DNA of 48,453 bases. It comes from Gemmatimonas sp. Its GTDB lineage: Bacteria > Gemmatimonadota > Gemmatimonadetes > Gemmatimonadales > Gemmatimonadaceae. Each line of letters opens with the position of its first letter. Position 1 is the stretch's first letter. The stretch is from NCBI GenBank assembly GCA_025361705.1, contig JANYJW010000053.1:1-48453 (forward strand), written 5' to 3'. Made by a program: the position numbers and the translations under genes. Below are positions 1 through 9,950 of this stretch, one piece after another. The notes beneath the pieces were generated by a model, which saw only the letters and a program-made list of their open reading frames with translations, ran no database searches and was not told the DNA's origin.

Positions 1-51
1 AGCGAAGCGAAGGACCTGCTTCTTGTCTTCAATCCCGAGCCCGCCCCATGA
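1..51 (+). CDS. C-terminal end of an unidentified gene (partial)
   Basis: A reading frame is open from the left edge and ends at TGA 49-51, giving the C-terminal residues [16 protein letters not shown]. Its stop overlaps the ATG of dcd by four bases (ATGA), the usual arrangement of translationally coupled genes. This supports both the reality of the frame and the dcd start at 48. Too little is visible to name the protein. Confidence 0.55.
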   Translation, partial: SEAKDLLLVFNPEPAP

Positions 52-602
52 GCATCATGAACGACCGCTGGATCACCGAGATGGCGACCAAGCACGGGAT
101 GATCGAGCCCTATGAGTCGTCGCAGGTCCGCTCGGGGGTGATCAGCTACGGGGTGAGCGCCTACGGCTACGACATGCGCGTCGCGCGCGAGTTCAAGATC
201 TTCACCAACGTCAACAGCTCGATCGTCGACCCCAAGAATTTCGACCCGAAGAGCTTTGTCGAGATCGAGGGCGACACCTGCATCGTGCCGCCCAACTCGT
301 TCGCGCTGGCCCGCAGCGTCGAATACTTCCGCATTCCGCGCAACATCCTCACGATCTGTGTGGGCAAGAGCACTTACGCGCGCTGCGGCATCATCACCAA
401 CGTCACGCCGTTCGAGCCCGAGTGGGAGGGGTTCGTGACGCTCGAGATCAGCAACACGACGCCGCTGCCGGCCAAGATCTACGCCAACGAGGGCATCGCC
501 CAGGTGCTCTTCTTCAAGGGCAACGCGCCGCCGCTGGTGAGCTACAAGGACAAGAAGGGCAAATATCAGGGGCAGGTGGGCGTGACGCTGCCGAAGATCT
601 AG
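48..602 (+). CDS. dcd: dCTP deaminase
   Basis: This cytosolic enzyme deaminates dCTP to dUTP, feeding dUMP and thymidylate synthesis. The 184-residue length fits the family (E. coli about 193). The signature GKSTYARCG lies at residues 106-114, with Ser108 and Arg112 in the substrate-site positions. TPFEPEWEG follows at 120-128, and Glu133 in VTLEIS is the expected general base. The ATG overlaps the stop of the preceding frame by ATGA. A second ATG at codon 4 is possible but lacks that coupling. An exported-protein gene starts directly after the stop. Confidence 0.95.
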   Translation: MSIMNDRWITEMATKHGMIEPYESSQVRSGVISYGVSAYGYDMRVAREFKIFTNVNSSIVDPKNFDPKSFVEIEGDTCIVPPNSFALARSVEYFRIPRNILTICVGKSTYARCGIITNVTPFEPEWEGFVTLEISNTTPLPAKIYANEGIAQVLFFKGNAPPLVSYKDKKGKYQGQVGVTLPKI

Positions 603-1097
603 GTGCGAGTGTCTGGCCTGCTCCCCGTGACGGCACTCTGCGTCACGCTGGTCGCCGCGCTGGCGCACGCCCAGGGCGCGCGCTCGCCCGATGAAGCTGC
701 CGCCATTGCCGCCGCCGATTCCCTGCTCAGCGCCCTCTCCCGAGGCGACAAGGCCGCCATCGCGCGCTTCACCACCGACTCTGCGGTCCTTGGCTACTCC
801 GCGATGCGAGACGGCGGCGAGCGAGTGCGCGTGCATTCGTGGGCCGAAGACCTGGCACGCAACGACCCGCGTCGCCTCACGGAGCGCGGCTTTGGCGCCA
901 CGGCGCGCGTGCAGGATCGGCTCGCGCAGGTGTGGATGCCCTACGACATCTACATCGACGGCAAGTGGTCGCACTGCGGCATCGATGCGTTCACGCTGCT
1001 CAACATCGCCGGACGATGGAAGACCGTCGCGCTGTTCTACACGGTTGAACAGCCGCCCGCGTGCCGCCGGCATCCGGGCGGGGCGCCGGCGCCGTAG
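603..1097 (+). CDS. exported NTF2/SnoaL-like (lumazine-binding-like) protein
   Basis: The 164-residue protein begins with a signal peptide (hydrophobic residues about 5-20, likely cleavage after AHA at 21-23). The rest resembles the DUF4440/putative lumazine-binding branch of the NTF2-like fold: a helix with AAADSLLSALSRGD, then strands ending in GRWKTVALFYTVEQ. Such domains are small cone-shaped folds used as enzymes or ligand binders; no active site can be assigned here. The GTG start is immediately after the dcd stop, so it is probably co-transcribed with dcd. It is convergent with the gene at 1117-1497. Confidence 0.75.
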   Translation: MRVSGLLPVTALCVTLVAALAHAQGARSPDEAAAIAAADSLLSALSRGDKAAIARFTTDSAVLGYSAMRDGGERVRVHSWAEDLARNDPRRLTERGFGATARVQDRLAQVWMPYDIYIDGKWSHCGIDAFTLLNIAGRWKTVALFYTVEQPPACRRHPGGAPAP

Positions 1098-1116
1098 CGA
1101 CCGACGGCGCGCTTCG

Positions 1117-1497
1117 TTAGCGCGTCGGCTCGCTGAGGGTTGCCTCATCCACGGCACGGCGCACGTCCGCCAGCACCTCAGACGCGGTCTTGCCGCGACG
1201 CGCCATCTCGGCAACGAGCCACCACATCAGCTTGGTGAGGAGCAGCGGGCTCATGCCATCGGAGTCCAGCGAGAGCGTGCTGCCGCACGCGCAATTGGCA
1301 AGCGACATCGAGCCGAGCGAGTTGGACAAGCGCATGTTGTCCAACTCGACGTCGAACGCGATCGGCTGCCCCACATGCCTGGTGCGCTGCAGGTAGTCCT
1401 TCAGCGTGAGGTAGGTGCATCCGCACGTCTGGCAGGCCTTGGGAAACTTCGTGGCGAGATGCTCCCGCATGATCTGTACGACTTCGTCGAGCGTCAT
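1117..1497 (-). CDS. small Cys-rich, possibly zinc-binding protein of unknown function
   Basis: From the ATG at 1497 the protein has 126 residues. A CxxC pair (CQTCGC, residues 22-27) and a CxC pair (NCACGS, Cys69/71) flank a predicted beta region and could form one metal site. The C-terminal half is helical. The frame stays open to a GTG at 1572, but AGGGG four bases before the ATG at 1497 makes that start more likely. It is the last gene of the mdh-sdhCAB run, about 87 bases after sdhB. I do not recognise the family; a role with the respiratory complex is only inferred from position. Confidence 0.6.
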   Translation of the reverse strand: MTLDEVVQIMREHLATKFPKACQTCGCTYLTLKDYLQRTRHVGQPIAFDVELDNMRLSNSLGSMSLANCACGSTLSLDSDGMSPLLLTKLMWWLVAEMARRGKTASEVLADVRRAVDEATLSEPTR

Positions 1498-1584
1498 CCG
1501 GCCCCTGGTCAGCGGTTCCCCGTACGCCCCGTTGCAACTCGCGCCCCCCGACTCGGGAGGCGCGGATGCCACCTGTGGTGTCGA

Positions 1585-2370
1585 CTACCCCGACCCCAGC
1601 GTCACCTTCTCCGGCCGCCTGGTCACTGTGCCCACGATGTAGTCACCGTTCATCCGCTTGATGAAGTCGATGCTGATGCCCTTGGGGCACGCCGCCATGC
1701 ACTCGCCAAACAGCGTGCAGCCGCCGAACCCCTCGAGGTCCATCTGCGCGACCATGCCCAGCGCGCGCCGATACCGTTCCGGCTGCCCCTGCGGCAACAG
1801 GCCAAGGTGGCCAATCTTGGCCGCGGTAAAGAGCGACACCGACGCGTTCGGACAGGCCGCCACACACGCGCCGCATCCAATGCAGGCGGCCGCGTCCATC
1901 GACTCGTCGGCGTCCGCCTTGCCAATCGGCAGTGCGTTGGCGTCCTGCGGCGATCCCGTGGCCACGCTGATGAAGCCGCCGGCCTGGATGATGCGATCGA
2001 GGGCCGACCGGTCCACGACGAGATCGCGGATCACCGGGAACGCGTTGGCGCGCCACGGCTCCAGCGTAATCGAGTCGCCGTCCTTGAACGAGCGCATGTG
2101 CAGCTGGCACGTGGTCGTCAGTCTGCTCGGGCCGTGGGCCACGCCGTTGATCATCATGCCGCACATGCCGCAGATCCCCTCGCGGCAATCATGATCGAAC
2201 GCGATGGGATCCTTACCCTCGAGCGCGAGCGCGTCATTGACGACGTCGAGCATCTCGAGGAACGAGCTCTCGGGGCTGACGTCGCGCGCCGTGTACTCCG
2301 CGAACGCACCGGGAGCCTTGGGGCCGGACTGCCGCCACACCCTGAGCTTGATGGTCATGGTTCCAGACAT
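1585..2370 (-). CDS. sdhB: succinate dehydrogenase iron-sulfur subunit
   Basis: This subunit carries electrons from the FAD of SdhA to quinone at the membrane anchor. The N-terminal ferredoxin domain has the [2Fe-2S] ligands in CREGICGMC (Cys62, 67, 70) and Cys88. The C-terminal domain has [12 protein letters not shown] and [12 protein letters not shown] for the [4Fe-4S] and [3Fe-4S] clusters. Length is 261 residues. The sequence style and the single-subunit anchor point to the type B complex of Bacillus, Bacteroidetes and Gemmatimonadota. The gene follows sdhA after 11 bases. The start at 2370 lacks a strong ribosome site; ATG at 2358 is an alternative. Confidence 0.95.
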   Translation of the reverse strand: MSGTMTIKLRVWRQSGPKAPGAFAEYTARDVSPESSFLEMLDVVNDALALEGKDPIAFDHDCREGICGMCGMMINGVAHGPSRLTTTCQLHMRSFKDGDSITLEPWRANAFPVIRDLVVDRSALDRIIQAGGFISVATGSPQDANALPIGKADADESMDAAACIGCGACVAACPNASVSLFTAAKIGHLGLLPQGQPERYRRALGMVAQMDLEGFGGCTLFGECMAACPKGISIDFIKRMNGDYIVGTVTRRPEKVTLGSG

Positions 2371-2381
2371 TCGTCAGTCAC

Positions 2382-4295
<1,914 letters not shown>

Positions 4296-4308
4296 ATGCG
4301 TCTCCGCC

Positions 4309-4965
4309 TCAGCGCACGATGCCGAGGGCAACGCCCAGCGGCACAAGACTGAAGCCCACGGTCACGACGAGGGCGATGATCAGCGGCAGGCGCCGCTGCA
4401 GGGGTTCGGCCTTGGCTTCCGCCACACCGAGCGTGCGCAGCACGGCCCACGTGCCGTGGAACAGGTGCAGCAGCAGGAAGAACATCGCCACCAGGTAGAC
4501 CACCACCCAGAGCGGGCGACCGAACGCGAGCACCACGTTCCCGTAGGCACCCTCCGGCATGTACTCGGGCAGCAGCCACTTCCACCCGAGCGTGAACTGG
4601 CCGAGGTGCAGCAGGAGGAAGACGAAGAGGTAGACGCCGCCCCAGCGCATGGTGCGCGATGCGTACGTGCTCACCTGCGACTCGCGTACCGCATACTCCA
4701 CCGGACGTGCCGCCCAGTTGCGCTGCGTGAGCTGCCAGGCCGAGAGCGCGTGCAGCACCACGGAGACGAAGAGCGCCACGCGCACGGCCCACGTCACCTC
4801 GATGATGTCGTGCTGCAGGAGCCGGGCGTACGCATTGTAACGCTCGGGCCCCATGAAGATCTGCAGGTTGCCGGCCATGTGGCCGAGGACGAACCCCACG
4901 AGGACGAGCCCCGTGAGACCCATCACCACCTTCTTGCCAACCGAACTGTTCCAGAAGTTGAGCAT
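4309..4965 (-). CDS. sdhC: succinate dehydrogenase cytochrome b558 subunit (type B anchor)
   Basis: The 218-residue integral membrane protein has five hydrophobic segments, as expected for the single anchor of type B succinate:quinone reductases, which holds two b haems. Candidate haem ligands are His29 in GHMAGN and histidines in [14 protein letters not shown] and LLHLFHGTW. No separate sdhD is present. It starts the sdhCAB run. The 144 bases separating it from mdh carry a large dyad. Confidence 0.93.
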   Translation of the reverse strand: MLNFWNSSVGKKVVMGLTGLVLVGFVLGHMAGNLQIFMGPERYNAYARLLQHDIIEVTWAVRVALFVSVVLHALSAWQLTQRNWAARPVEYAVRESQVSTYASRTMRWGGVYLFVFLLLHLGQFTLGWKWLLPEYMPEGAYGNVVLAFGRPLWVVVYLVAMFFLLLHLFHGTWAVLRTLGVAEAKAEPLQRRLPLIIALVVTVGFSLVPLGVALGIVR

Positions 4966-4997
4966 CAGAGCGCTCTAGAGGGTCTGAGTAGAACTGC

Positions 4998-5095
4998 AGC
5001 CGTGGGCTCTACGCCATGCACCGCAGGCCGTACGGCCCGGCAGTGGTACGTCCGTCAGCGGACGGCGTACCACGCACAGTGTACAGCCCACGGCT
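4998..5095. repeat. nested inverted repeat between mdh and sdhC
   Basis: The outer arms AGCCGTGGGCT (4998-5008) and AGCCCACGGCT (5085-5095) are perfectly complementary. Inside lie a 12-base palindrome GGCCGTACGGCC (5026-5037) and a hairpin of 8 + 5 pairs with one bulged base (5043-5056 with 5061-5073, loop AGCG). It occupies most of the mdh-sdhC gap. It could be an mRNA processing or attenuation structure between the two genes or a small dispersed repeat; it has no T-tract. Confidence 0.7.
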
Positions 5096-5109
5096 TCGTT
5101 TCCAGCAGG

Positions 5110-6039
5110 TTACAGCTTCACCACCGACATCGGTTCGCGCACCGCGTCGGCGCTCTTTGCCAGCGCGGCCTTCTCATCGGCGGTGAGTTCGATCTCGACG
5201 ATCTTCTCGAGGCCGTTGCGGCCGAGCTTGCAGGGCACGCCGAGGAACAGGTCCTTCATGCCGTACTCGCCCTGCAGCCACGCGGAGCATGGCAGGATGC
5301 GCTTCTGGTCGTTGACGATTGCCTCGACCATCTGCACGGCGCCCGACGACGGCGCGTAGTACGCGGAGCCGGTCTTGAGGAACTTCACGATCTCGGCGCC
5401 GCCATTGCGCGCACGGTCCACGTGCACCTGCAGCTGCGCGTCCGTCATGAACTGGCGAATCGGGATGCCGCTGATGCTCGTGTAGCTGATGAGCGGCACC
5501 ATCGTGTCGCCGTGCCCGCCCAGCACCATCGCCTGGATGTCACGCACCGACACGTCGAGCGCCTCGGCGAGGAACGAACGGAAACGCGCCGTGTCGAGGA
5601 TGCCGGCCATGCCGAGGACACGTTCGCGCGGAAAGCCCGACGCCTTCATGGCGACGTAACACATCACGTCGAGCGGGTTCGAGACGACGATGATGATCGC
5701 GTTGGGCGAGGTCTTGGCCACCTCGGCGGCGCACGATCCCACGATGCCGGCGTTGGTGTTGAGCAGGTCGTCGCGCGACATGCCGGGCTTGCGGGGAATG
5801 CCGGCCGTGATCACGACGATGTCGGATCCGGCGGTCGCTTCGTAGCCCGTGGTGCCGGTGACGCGCGAATCGAACAGCTCAATCGGCGCCGACTCCCACT
5901 GGTCGAGTCCCTTCCCCTGCGGAATGCCGTCGGCGATGTCTACCATCACGACGGAGCGGGCGAGTTCCTTTTCGGCGATGCGCTGGGCGGTCGTCGCGCC
6001 GACGTTGCCGGCACCGACCACGGTGATCTTGTTGACCAT
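5110..6039 (-). CDS. mdh: malate dehydrogenase (LDH-like)
   Basis: This enzyme interconverts malate and oxaloacetate with NAD in the TCA cycle. In 309 residues it shows GAGNVG (9-14) and Asp34, which selects NAD over NADP. The substrate arginines are Arg83 and Arg89 in [10 protein letters not shown], Asp149 and Arg152 lie in ILDTARFR, and the catalytic His176 is in GGHGDTM. Arg at position 83, with Arg89, favours malate over lactate. It has its own promoter-like site (6089-6117). The leader before the ATG is pyrimidine-rich, without a Shine-Dalgarno sequence. It precedes sdhCAB on the same strand. Confidence 0.96.
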   Translation of the reverse strand: MVNKITVVGAGNVGATTAQRIAEKELARSVVMVDIADGIPQGKGLDQWESAPIELFDSRVTGTTGYEATAGSDIVVITAGIPRKPGMSRDDLLNTNAGIVGSCAAEVAKTSPNAIIIVVSNPLDVMCYVAMKASGFPRERVLGMAGILDTARFRSFLAEALDVSVRDIQAMVLGGHGDTMVPLISYTSISGIPIRQFMTDAQLQVHVDRARNGGAEIVKFLKTGSAYYAPSSGAVQMVEAIVNDQKRILPCSAWLQGEYGMKDLFLGVPCKLGRNGLEKIVEIELTADEKAALAKSADAVREPMSVVKL

Positions 6040-6088
6040 TGGGATGGCAGAGAGAAAGAGGACGGGACGATGCTGCCGGGACGGCGGA

Positions 6089-6117
6089 AAGTTACGATTT
6101 GCACACCGAGATGTAAA
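6089..6117 (-). promoter_or_regulatory. sigma70-type promoter of mdh
   Basis: On the minus strand TTTACA (6112-6117) and TAACTT (6089-6094) are separated by 17 bases. Transcription would start near 6082, about 43 bases before the mdh ATG. The same two hexamers with the same spacing precede yicC. Confidence 0.6.
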
Positions 6118-6145
6118 CGCGATTCTCCCCGCAACCCCAGCTCCG

Positions 6146-6164
6146 TTTGCCCTACGCGGGCAAA
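6146..6164 (-). terminator. hairpin after moaA
   Basis: TTTGCCC (6146-6152) and GGGCAAA (6158-6164) form a perfect 7-bp stem with a 5-base loop, 9 bases after the moaA stop codon on the minus strand. No T-tract follows, so termination is uncertain. Confidence 0.4.
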
Positions 6165-6173
6165 TGGAATCCC

Positions 6174-7148
6174 CTACCCGCCAACCTCGCTCAGGGCTTT
6201 CAGCCCTCCGACGCGCAACTTCAACAGTTCATGTTCGCGCGGCTTGTTGGCGAGGGCCTGCGCAAAGAGCGGTGCCAGCGGCGCGCCGGCACGGAGGGCG
6301 TCGCGCAAGTTCATCTCGTGGTCGCCGTACAAGCAGGTGCGGAGCCGTCCGTCGGCGGTGAGCCGCACGCGGTTACACGTGTCGCAGTAGGTGTGCGTGA
6401 GCGGCGTAATGACGCCGATGGACCCGGCCGCGCCGGCAATGCGGTGATATGCCGCGGGTCCATTGCCGCGGGCGGGTCCCTCCGCCGACTCGAGCGCCCC
6501 GAACCGCGCACTGATGCGAGCGAGCACCTCGTCGCTCGGCACCACGCGCTCGAACTCGGTGCCCGCCAGGTCGCCTACCGGCATCAGCTCGATGAAGCGC
6601 ACGTGCCATGCGCGCTCGAGCGTGAGGGCCGCGAAGTCCTCGACTTCGTCGTCGTTGATGCCGCGCACCACGACAACGTTGATCTTGATCGGATCGAGCC
6701 CAGCATCCGTGGCCGCTTGCGCGGCAGCGACCGGATTGAATCCCAGATCGCGACGCGCAATCTCGGCAATGCGCGTGGGCCGCAGTGAGTCGGCGCTCAT
6801 GTTCACGCGATCCAATCCGGCGGCGCGCAATGCCTCGGCCAGCTGCGGCAACTTGGCGCCGTTGGTGGAGAGCGCGATGTCCTCGATGTCGGGGACGGCG
6901 CGCAGCATGCCGACGAGCCGGGCCAGTTCCGGACGTACCGTCGGCTCGCCGCCCGTGATACGCAGGCGGCGCAGCCCCAGCGGCGCGAGTTGCCGCACGA
7001 CCTCCGTGATTTCCTCGTACGACAGGATCTGCGGCTTGGGCAGCCATTCGATGCCACGCTCCGGCATGCAGTAGATGCAGCGGAAGTTGCAGCGGTCTGT
7101 CACCGAGATGCGCAGGTACTCGATGCTACGCCCGAATTGATCACGCAT
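6174..7148 (-). CDS. moaA: GTP 3',8-cyclase (molybdopterin biosynthesis protein A)
   Basis: This radical-SAM enzyme carries out the first step of molybdenum cofactor synthesis, converting GTP to 3',8-cyclo-GTP. Cys20, Cys24 and Cys27 (CNFRCIYC) bind the SAM cluster. A C-terminal CDTCNRVR plus a following Cys in RLRTC hold the second [4Fe-4S] cluster. The chain ends in GG, the conserved C-terminal motif of MoaA. The start at ATG 7148 gives 324 residues, is preceded by GGAG and overlaps the moaE stop by eight bases. The longer open frame upstream is moaE read in another frame. Confidence 0.95.
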   Translation of the reverse strand: MRDQFGRSIEYLRISVTDRCNFRCIYCMPERGIEWLPKPQILSYEEITEVVRQLAPLGLRRLRITGGEPTVRPELARLVGMLRAVPDIEDIALSTNGAKLPQLAEALRAAGLDRVNMSADSLRPTRIAEIARRDLGFNPVAAAQAATDAGLDPIKINVVVVRGINDDEVEDFAALTLERAWHVRFIELMPVGDLAGTEFERVVPSDEVLARISARFGALESAEGPARGNGPAAYHRIAGAAGSIGVITPLTHTYCDTCNRVRLTADGRLRTCLYGDHEMNLRDALRAGAPLAPLFAQALANKPREHELLKLRVGGLKALSEVGG

Positions 7149-7596
7149 CGGGAGCTCCAGCGTCGCCGTCCACCGGGGAGTACCTCCCCTGCCCCACCCA
7201 CTCGCGCGTGCCGTCGGTGTAGTGCTCCAGCTTCCAGATGGGCACGCGGCGCTTGAGTTCCTCGATGATCCACCGCGCGGCATTCAATGCCGGCGCACGA
7301 TGCGCATGTGCCACGGCGATCGCCACACTTGCCTCGCCCAGCGCCAGGAATCCCGTGCGGTGCTCGATCACCACATGCTCCGTGCCGAACTGCGCGCATG
7401 CTTCATCGGCGAGCAGCGCCAGTTCACGCTCGGCCATCGGCGCATAGGCGTTGTACTCGATGCCGTCCACCGGTCGCCCGCCGTTCTCGTTGCGCACCGT
7501 GCCCACGAACAGCGACAACGCGCCCTCGGCTGGGGTGAGCACTTCGGCCGCGATCGCGGCAAGATCAATGGGCACGCCAACGAGTGCCGTACGCAT
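7141..7596 (-). CDS. moaE: molybdopterin synthase catalytic subunit
   Basis: MoaE converts cyclic pyranopterin monophosphate to molybdopterin using thiocarboxylated MoaD as sulfur donor. The 151-residue protein shows the family motifs SLFVGTVRNENGG, IEYNAYAPMA, HRTGFLALGEASV and VPIWKLEHY, the last containing the active-site lysine. It shares one base with the moaD stop (TGATG) and eight with the start of moaA, so the three genes are translationally coupled. No moaC or moeA is present in this window. Confidence 0.95.
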   Translation of the reverse strand: MRTALVGVPIDLAAIAAEVLTPAEGALSLFVGTVRNENGGRPVDGIEYNAYAPMAERELALLADEACAQFGTEHVVIEHRTGFLALGEASVAIAVAHAHRAPALNAARWIIEELKRRVPIWKLEHYTDGTREWVGQGRYSPVDGDAGAPDA

Positions 7597-7841
7597 CAGC
7601 CCCCCGAGACCGGAGGGAACAAGGCCACCTCGTCGCTGGCGAGCACCACCTGGGTCGGGGGCGCGTAGCGCTGATTGACGGCCACCAGCGGCCTGGCCGG
7701 CAGCACCAGGGCGGGAGCGGCGGCACGCACTTCGGCCACCACGTCGCCCACGCAGGCCCCCGTTGCCACGGTCACGCGCACCTGCGGTGCGCCCGCCGCA
7801 TCGGCGTACGAGGCAAACAGGAGGACGTCAACGGTCATCAC
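7596..7841 (-). CDS. moaD: molybdopterin synthase sulfur-carrier subunit
   Basis: This 81-residue ubiquitin-fold protein ends in FPPVSGG. The C-terminal Gly-Gly is adenylated and thiocarboxylated and inserts into MoaE. The start is one of two adjacent ATG codons (7841 or 7838). It is the first gene of moaDEA and lies just after the terminator-like hairpin behind the HU gene. No obvious molybdenum-cofactor riboswitch fits in the short gap. Confidence 0.9.
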   Translation of the reverse strand: MMTVDVLLFASYADAAGAPQVRVTVATGACVGDVVAEVRAAAPALVLPARPLVAVNQRYAPPTQVVLASDEVALFPPVSGG

Positions 7842-7860
7842 GCGTAGGAACCTAACGAAG

Positions 7861-7893
7861 CGGCCTCGGAAGCGCGTTGCGCCTCCGAGGCCG
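7861..7893 (-). terminator. strong hairpin after the HU gene
   Basis: CGGCCTCGGA (7861-7870) and TCCGAGGCCG (7884-7893) are a perfect 10-bp stem, and the loop can add four more GC pairs after one mismatch. On the minus strand it follows the HU-family stop by 20 bases and is followed by CTTCGTT. It probably separates that gene from moaDEA. Confidence 0.65.
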
Positions 7894-7913
7894 AAATACC
7901 CACCGCCAGGATG

Positions 7914-8240
7914 TCAATCGTCGTCGTCGGTGAGTTCCGATTCATCGACGCCCGCAACCATCGCGCGCAGTTCCTTGGAGGGCTTGAAGACAGGCACTGG
8001 CCGAGCAGACACTTCGACCGGCGCACCCGTGCGCGGATTGCGCGCCATCCGGGTCTTCCGCTGCCGGATCTTGAAGGTGCCAAAACCGCGCACCTCGATG
8101 TTGCGCTGCTCCTTGAGCGCGTCCTTGATGGCATCGAGGAAGGCGTCCACCACTCGGGCGCAATCCTTCTTCGAAATCATCGGGCCTGAGGTCCGTTCGA
8201 TGGCCTCGGTGACACGCTCGACGAGATCAGCTTTGGTCAT
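7914..8240 (-). CDS. HU/IHF-family nucleoid DNA-binding protein
   Basis: The 108-residue protein has the helix-turn-helix dimerisation core (MTKADLVERVTEAI) and the beta-arm signature VRGFGTFKIRQRKTRMARNP, with RNPRTG at the arm tip that intercalates into the minor groove. A short acidic tail (ESELTDDDD) extends beyond the usual 90 residues. It bends and compacts DNA as a homo- or heterodimer. The sequence cannot decide between HU and IHF naming. It is expressed alone from a near-consensus promoter with a possible operator. Confidence 0.93.
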   Translation of the reverse strand: MTKADLVERVTEAIERTSGPMISKKDCARVVDAFLDAIKDALKEQRNIEVRGFGTFKIRQRKTRMARNPRTGAPVEVSARPVPVFKPSKELRAMVAGVDESELTDDDD

Positions 8241-8267
8241 GTCCTTCCTCTGAGGAGGCGCGAGAAT

Positions 8268-8300
8268 GGCGTAACTGACGAAATACTAGGACGTTACGCC
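8268..8300. promoter_or_regulatory. 8-bp inverted repeat around the HU promoter -10 (operator candidate)
   Basis: GGCGTAAC (8268-8275) and GTTACGCC (8293-8300) are perfect inverted arms whose centres are 25 bases apart, flanking the -10 hexamer at 8283-8288. One arm lies in the -10/-35 spacer, the other over the predicted transcription start. This is the geometry expected of a repressor or autoregulatory site. Confidence 0.45.
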
Positions 8301-8311
8301 ACGGGTGTCAA
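8283..8311 (-). promoter_or_regulatory. near-consensus sigma70 promoter of the HU-family gene
   Basis: On the minus strand a perfect TTGACA (8306-8311) is 17 bases from TAGTAT (8283-8288). Transcription would begin near 8276, giving a leader of about 36 bases that includes AGAGGAAGGAC just before the ATG at 8240, a good ribosome-binding site. Confidence 0.8.
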
Positions 8312-8383
8312 GCACTGAGACGCCCAGCTCCCGTACACGGCAGGGAAACTGGGCGTTGGTGTAACACGCGCGGCGCGTGGCAG

Positions 8384-9499
8384 TTACGCGCCAACTGCCT
8401 TCATGAAATCGTCGAAGAGCGGCCGCGCATCGTGCGGACCGGGCGCCGCCTCGGGATGATACTGCACTGCGAAGACTGGCAACGACTTGTGCCGCAGGCC
8501 TTCAATTGTGCCGTCGTTCAGGTTGACGTGCGTCACCTGCAATTCCGGGGCGCCGGGAATGCCATCGGCGCTTCCTTCCACGGCAAACCCGTGGTTCTGC
8601 GCCGTGATGAGCACCTTGCCCGTGGCAAGGTCCTTGACCGGGTGATTTCCGCCGCGGTGGCCATACGGCAGCTTGGTCGTGCGCCCGCCAAAGGTGAGCC
8701 CCAGCAACTGGTGCCCGAGGCAGATGCCGAAAATCGGTATCCCGCGTTCGGCGAGCGCCCGGATAGTCGCCGGCGCGTACCCCACGGCCTGCGGGTCGCC
8801 CGGGCCGTTCGACAGGAACACCCCATGGGGCTTCAGCGACACCACCGCCTCAGCCGTCGTATGCGACGGGACCACGGTGACCTTGCAGCCGCGCTCCTCG
8901 AACAGGCGCAGGATGTTGCGCTTGATGCCATAGTCGATGGCCACGATGTGGCGTCCGTCCGGCGCGCCAGCGCTCCACTCGTACGTCGCCTCGGTGGTGA
9001 CCACTGATGCGAGGTCGAGCCCCGACATCGGCGGGCACGCGTCGAGCACCGCCAACGCGTCCTTGGTGACCTCGGCGCCGGAGGCAATGACACCACGTAA
9101 AACGCCGATGGTCCGCAAGTGGCGCGTGAGCCTTCGGGTGTCAACCTCAGCCAAGATCGGCACCTTGGCATCGGTCAAGTAGCGGAAGAGACTTCCCGAT
9201 GCACGCCAGTTGGAATGGGACGCCGAGAGCTCGCGCACCACGACGCCGCTGATCTGCGGGTGGGCCGACTCCGGATCCTCGGCATTGACCCCGTAGTTGC
9301 CGATCATGGGGGCCGTCATCACGACGATCTGCGAACGGAACGAGGGGTCGGTGAAGACCTCCTGATAGCCGCTCATGTTCGTGGTAAAGACAACTTCCGC
9401 GACGGACGGCGCGTCGATGGGGGCAGCCAAGCGCCCACGAAAAAGGGTTCCGTCCTCGAGGAGGAGGAACCCCGGCCTTTCGTCGAGCAGCGACGTCAC
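8384..9499 (-). CDS. carA: carbamoyl-phosphate synthase small (glutaminase) subunit
   Basis: CarA hydrolyses glutamine and passes ammonia to CarB for carbamoyl phosphate, the precursor of pyrimidines and arginine. The C-terminal class I glutaminase domain has the nucleophile in FGICLGHQLLG and the His-Glu pair in QYHPEAAPGPHD. The N-terminal domain begins FLLLEDGTLFRGRL. The GTG at 9499 gives 371 residues, close to E. coli's 382, and overlaps the secG end. The frame stays open to 9655 but that extension is Arg/Pro-rich and antisense-like. No carB is in the window. It ends the long minus-strand gene run. Confidence 0.94.
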   Translation of the reverse strand: MTSLLDERPGFLLLEDGTLFRGRLAAPIDAPSVAEVVFTTNMSGYQEVFTDPSFRSQIVVMTAPMIGNYGVNAEDPESAHPQISGVVVRELSASHSNWRASGSLFRYLTDAKVPILAEVDTRRLTRHLRTIGVLRGVIASGAEVTKDALAVLDACPPMSGLDLASVVTTEATYEWSAGAPDGRHIVAIDYGIKRNILRLFEERGCKVTVVPSHTTAEAVVSLKPHGVFLSNGPGDPQAVGYAPATIRALAERGIPIFGICLGHQLLGLTFGGRTTKLPYGHRGGNHPVKDLATGKVLITAQNHGFAVEGSADGIPGAPELQVTHVNLNDGTIEGLRHKSLPVFAVQYHPEAAPGPHDARPLFDDFMKAVGA

Positions 9500-9506
9500 T
9501 GCGGCG

Positions 9507-9890
9507 TCAGGGCTTCTTTGTGGTCGGCGCCGGAGCCGGCGCAGCGGGCGCGGCCTGCAAAGGCACCACTGGCGCGGCGTTCTGCGTCGCCGGCGCTGTG
9601 GGGGCAGCAGGCACGGCCACGGCCTTGTCGAGCACCGAGGTCGGCGTGCGTCCACGCGTCGATGCCACCTGCAGCACGAACGCGAGGAAAATGAAGATGC
9701 CGCCGGCCCACCAGCTCGCCTTGGTCAGGAGGTTACCCGCCTGACGGGTTCCGAGCAGGGCATCGGCCGAGGACGAGGCACCACCAAAGCTGGCTGCCAT
9801 GCCGCCGCCCTTCCCGCTCTGAAGCAGGATGGCCGCGACCAGCACGATGCTGTCGATGATGAGCAGAATGACGAGAAATCTGGTGAACAT
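9507..9890 (-). CDS. secG: protein-export membrane protein SecG
   Basis: SecG is the small accessory subunit of the SecYEG translocon. It has two membrane helices (about residues 3-24 and 60-80) joined by the family loop LLQSGKGGGMAASFGG and a conserved ALLGTRQAGNLLTKASWW region. The 127-residue protein is longer than usual because of an Ala/Pro-rich tail of about 45 residues with no predicted fold. It lies downstream of tpiA, a common bacterial arrangement (gap-pgk-tpiA-secG). Confidence 0.92.
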   Translation of the reverse strand: MFTRFLVILLIIDSIVLVAAILLQSGKGGGMAASFGGASSSADALLGTRQAGNLLTKASWWAGGIFIFLAFVLQVASTRGRTPTSVLDKAVAVPAAPTAPATQNAAPVVPLQAAPAAPAPAPTTKKP

Positions 9891-9950
9891 CTTTATCCTG
9901 GGGTGATTCTGTAGGTAAGCCTTGAATGCTAAGTGACTTACGTCTCCAGA

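Noticed and set aside
1101..1127. GC-rich dyad between the convergent genes at 1097 and 1117
   Set aside because: Pairing is interrupted by bulges, no T-tract is present on either strand, and half of it is coding.
8321..8355. CGCCCAG/CTGGGCG dyad after carA as a terminator
   Set aside because: The loop is 21 bases and no T-tract follows; it is too weak to annotate as a terminator.
9500..9655. N-terminal extension of carA
   Set aside because: It would overlap secG, is Arg/Pro-rich and does not match the CarA N terminus; the GTG at 9499 gives the family length.
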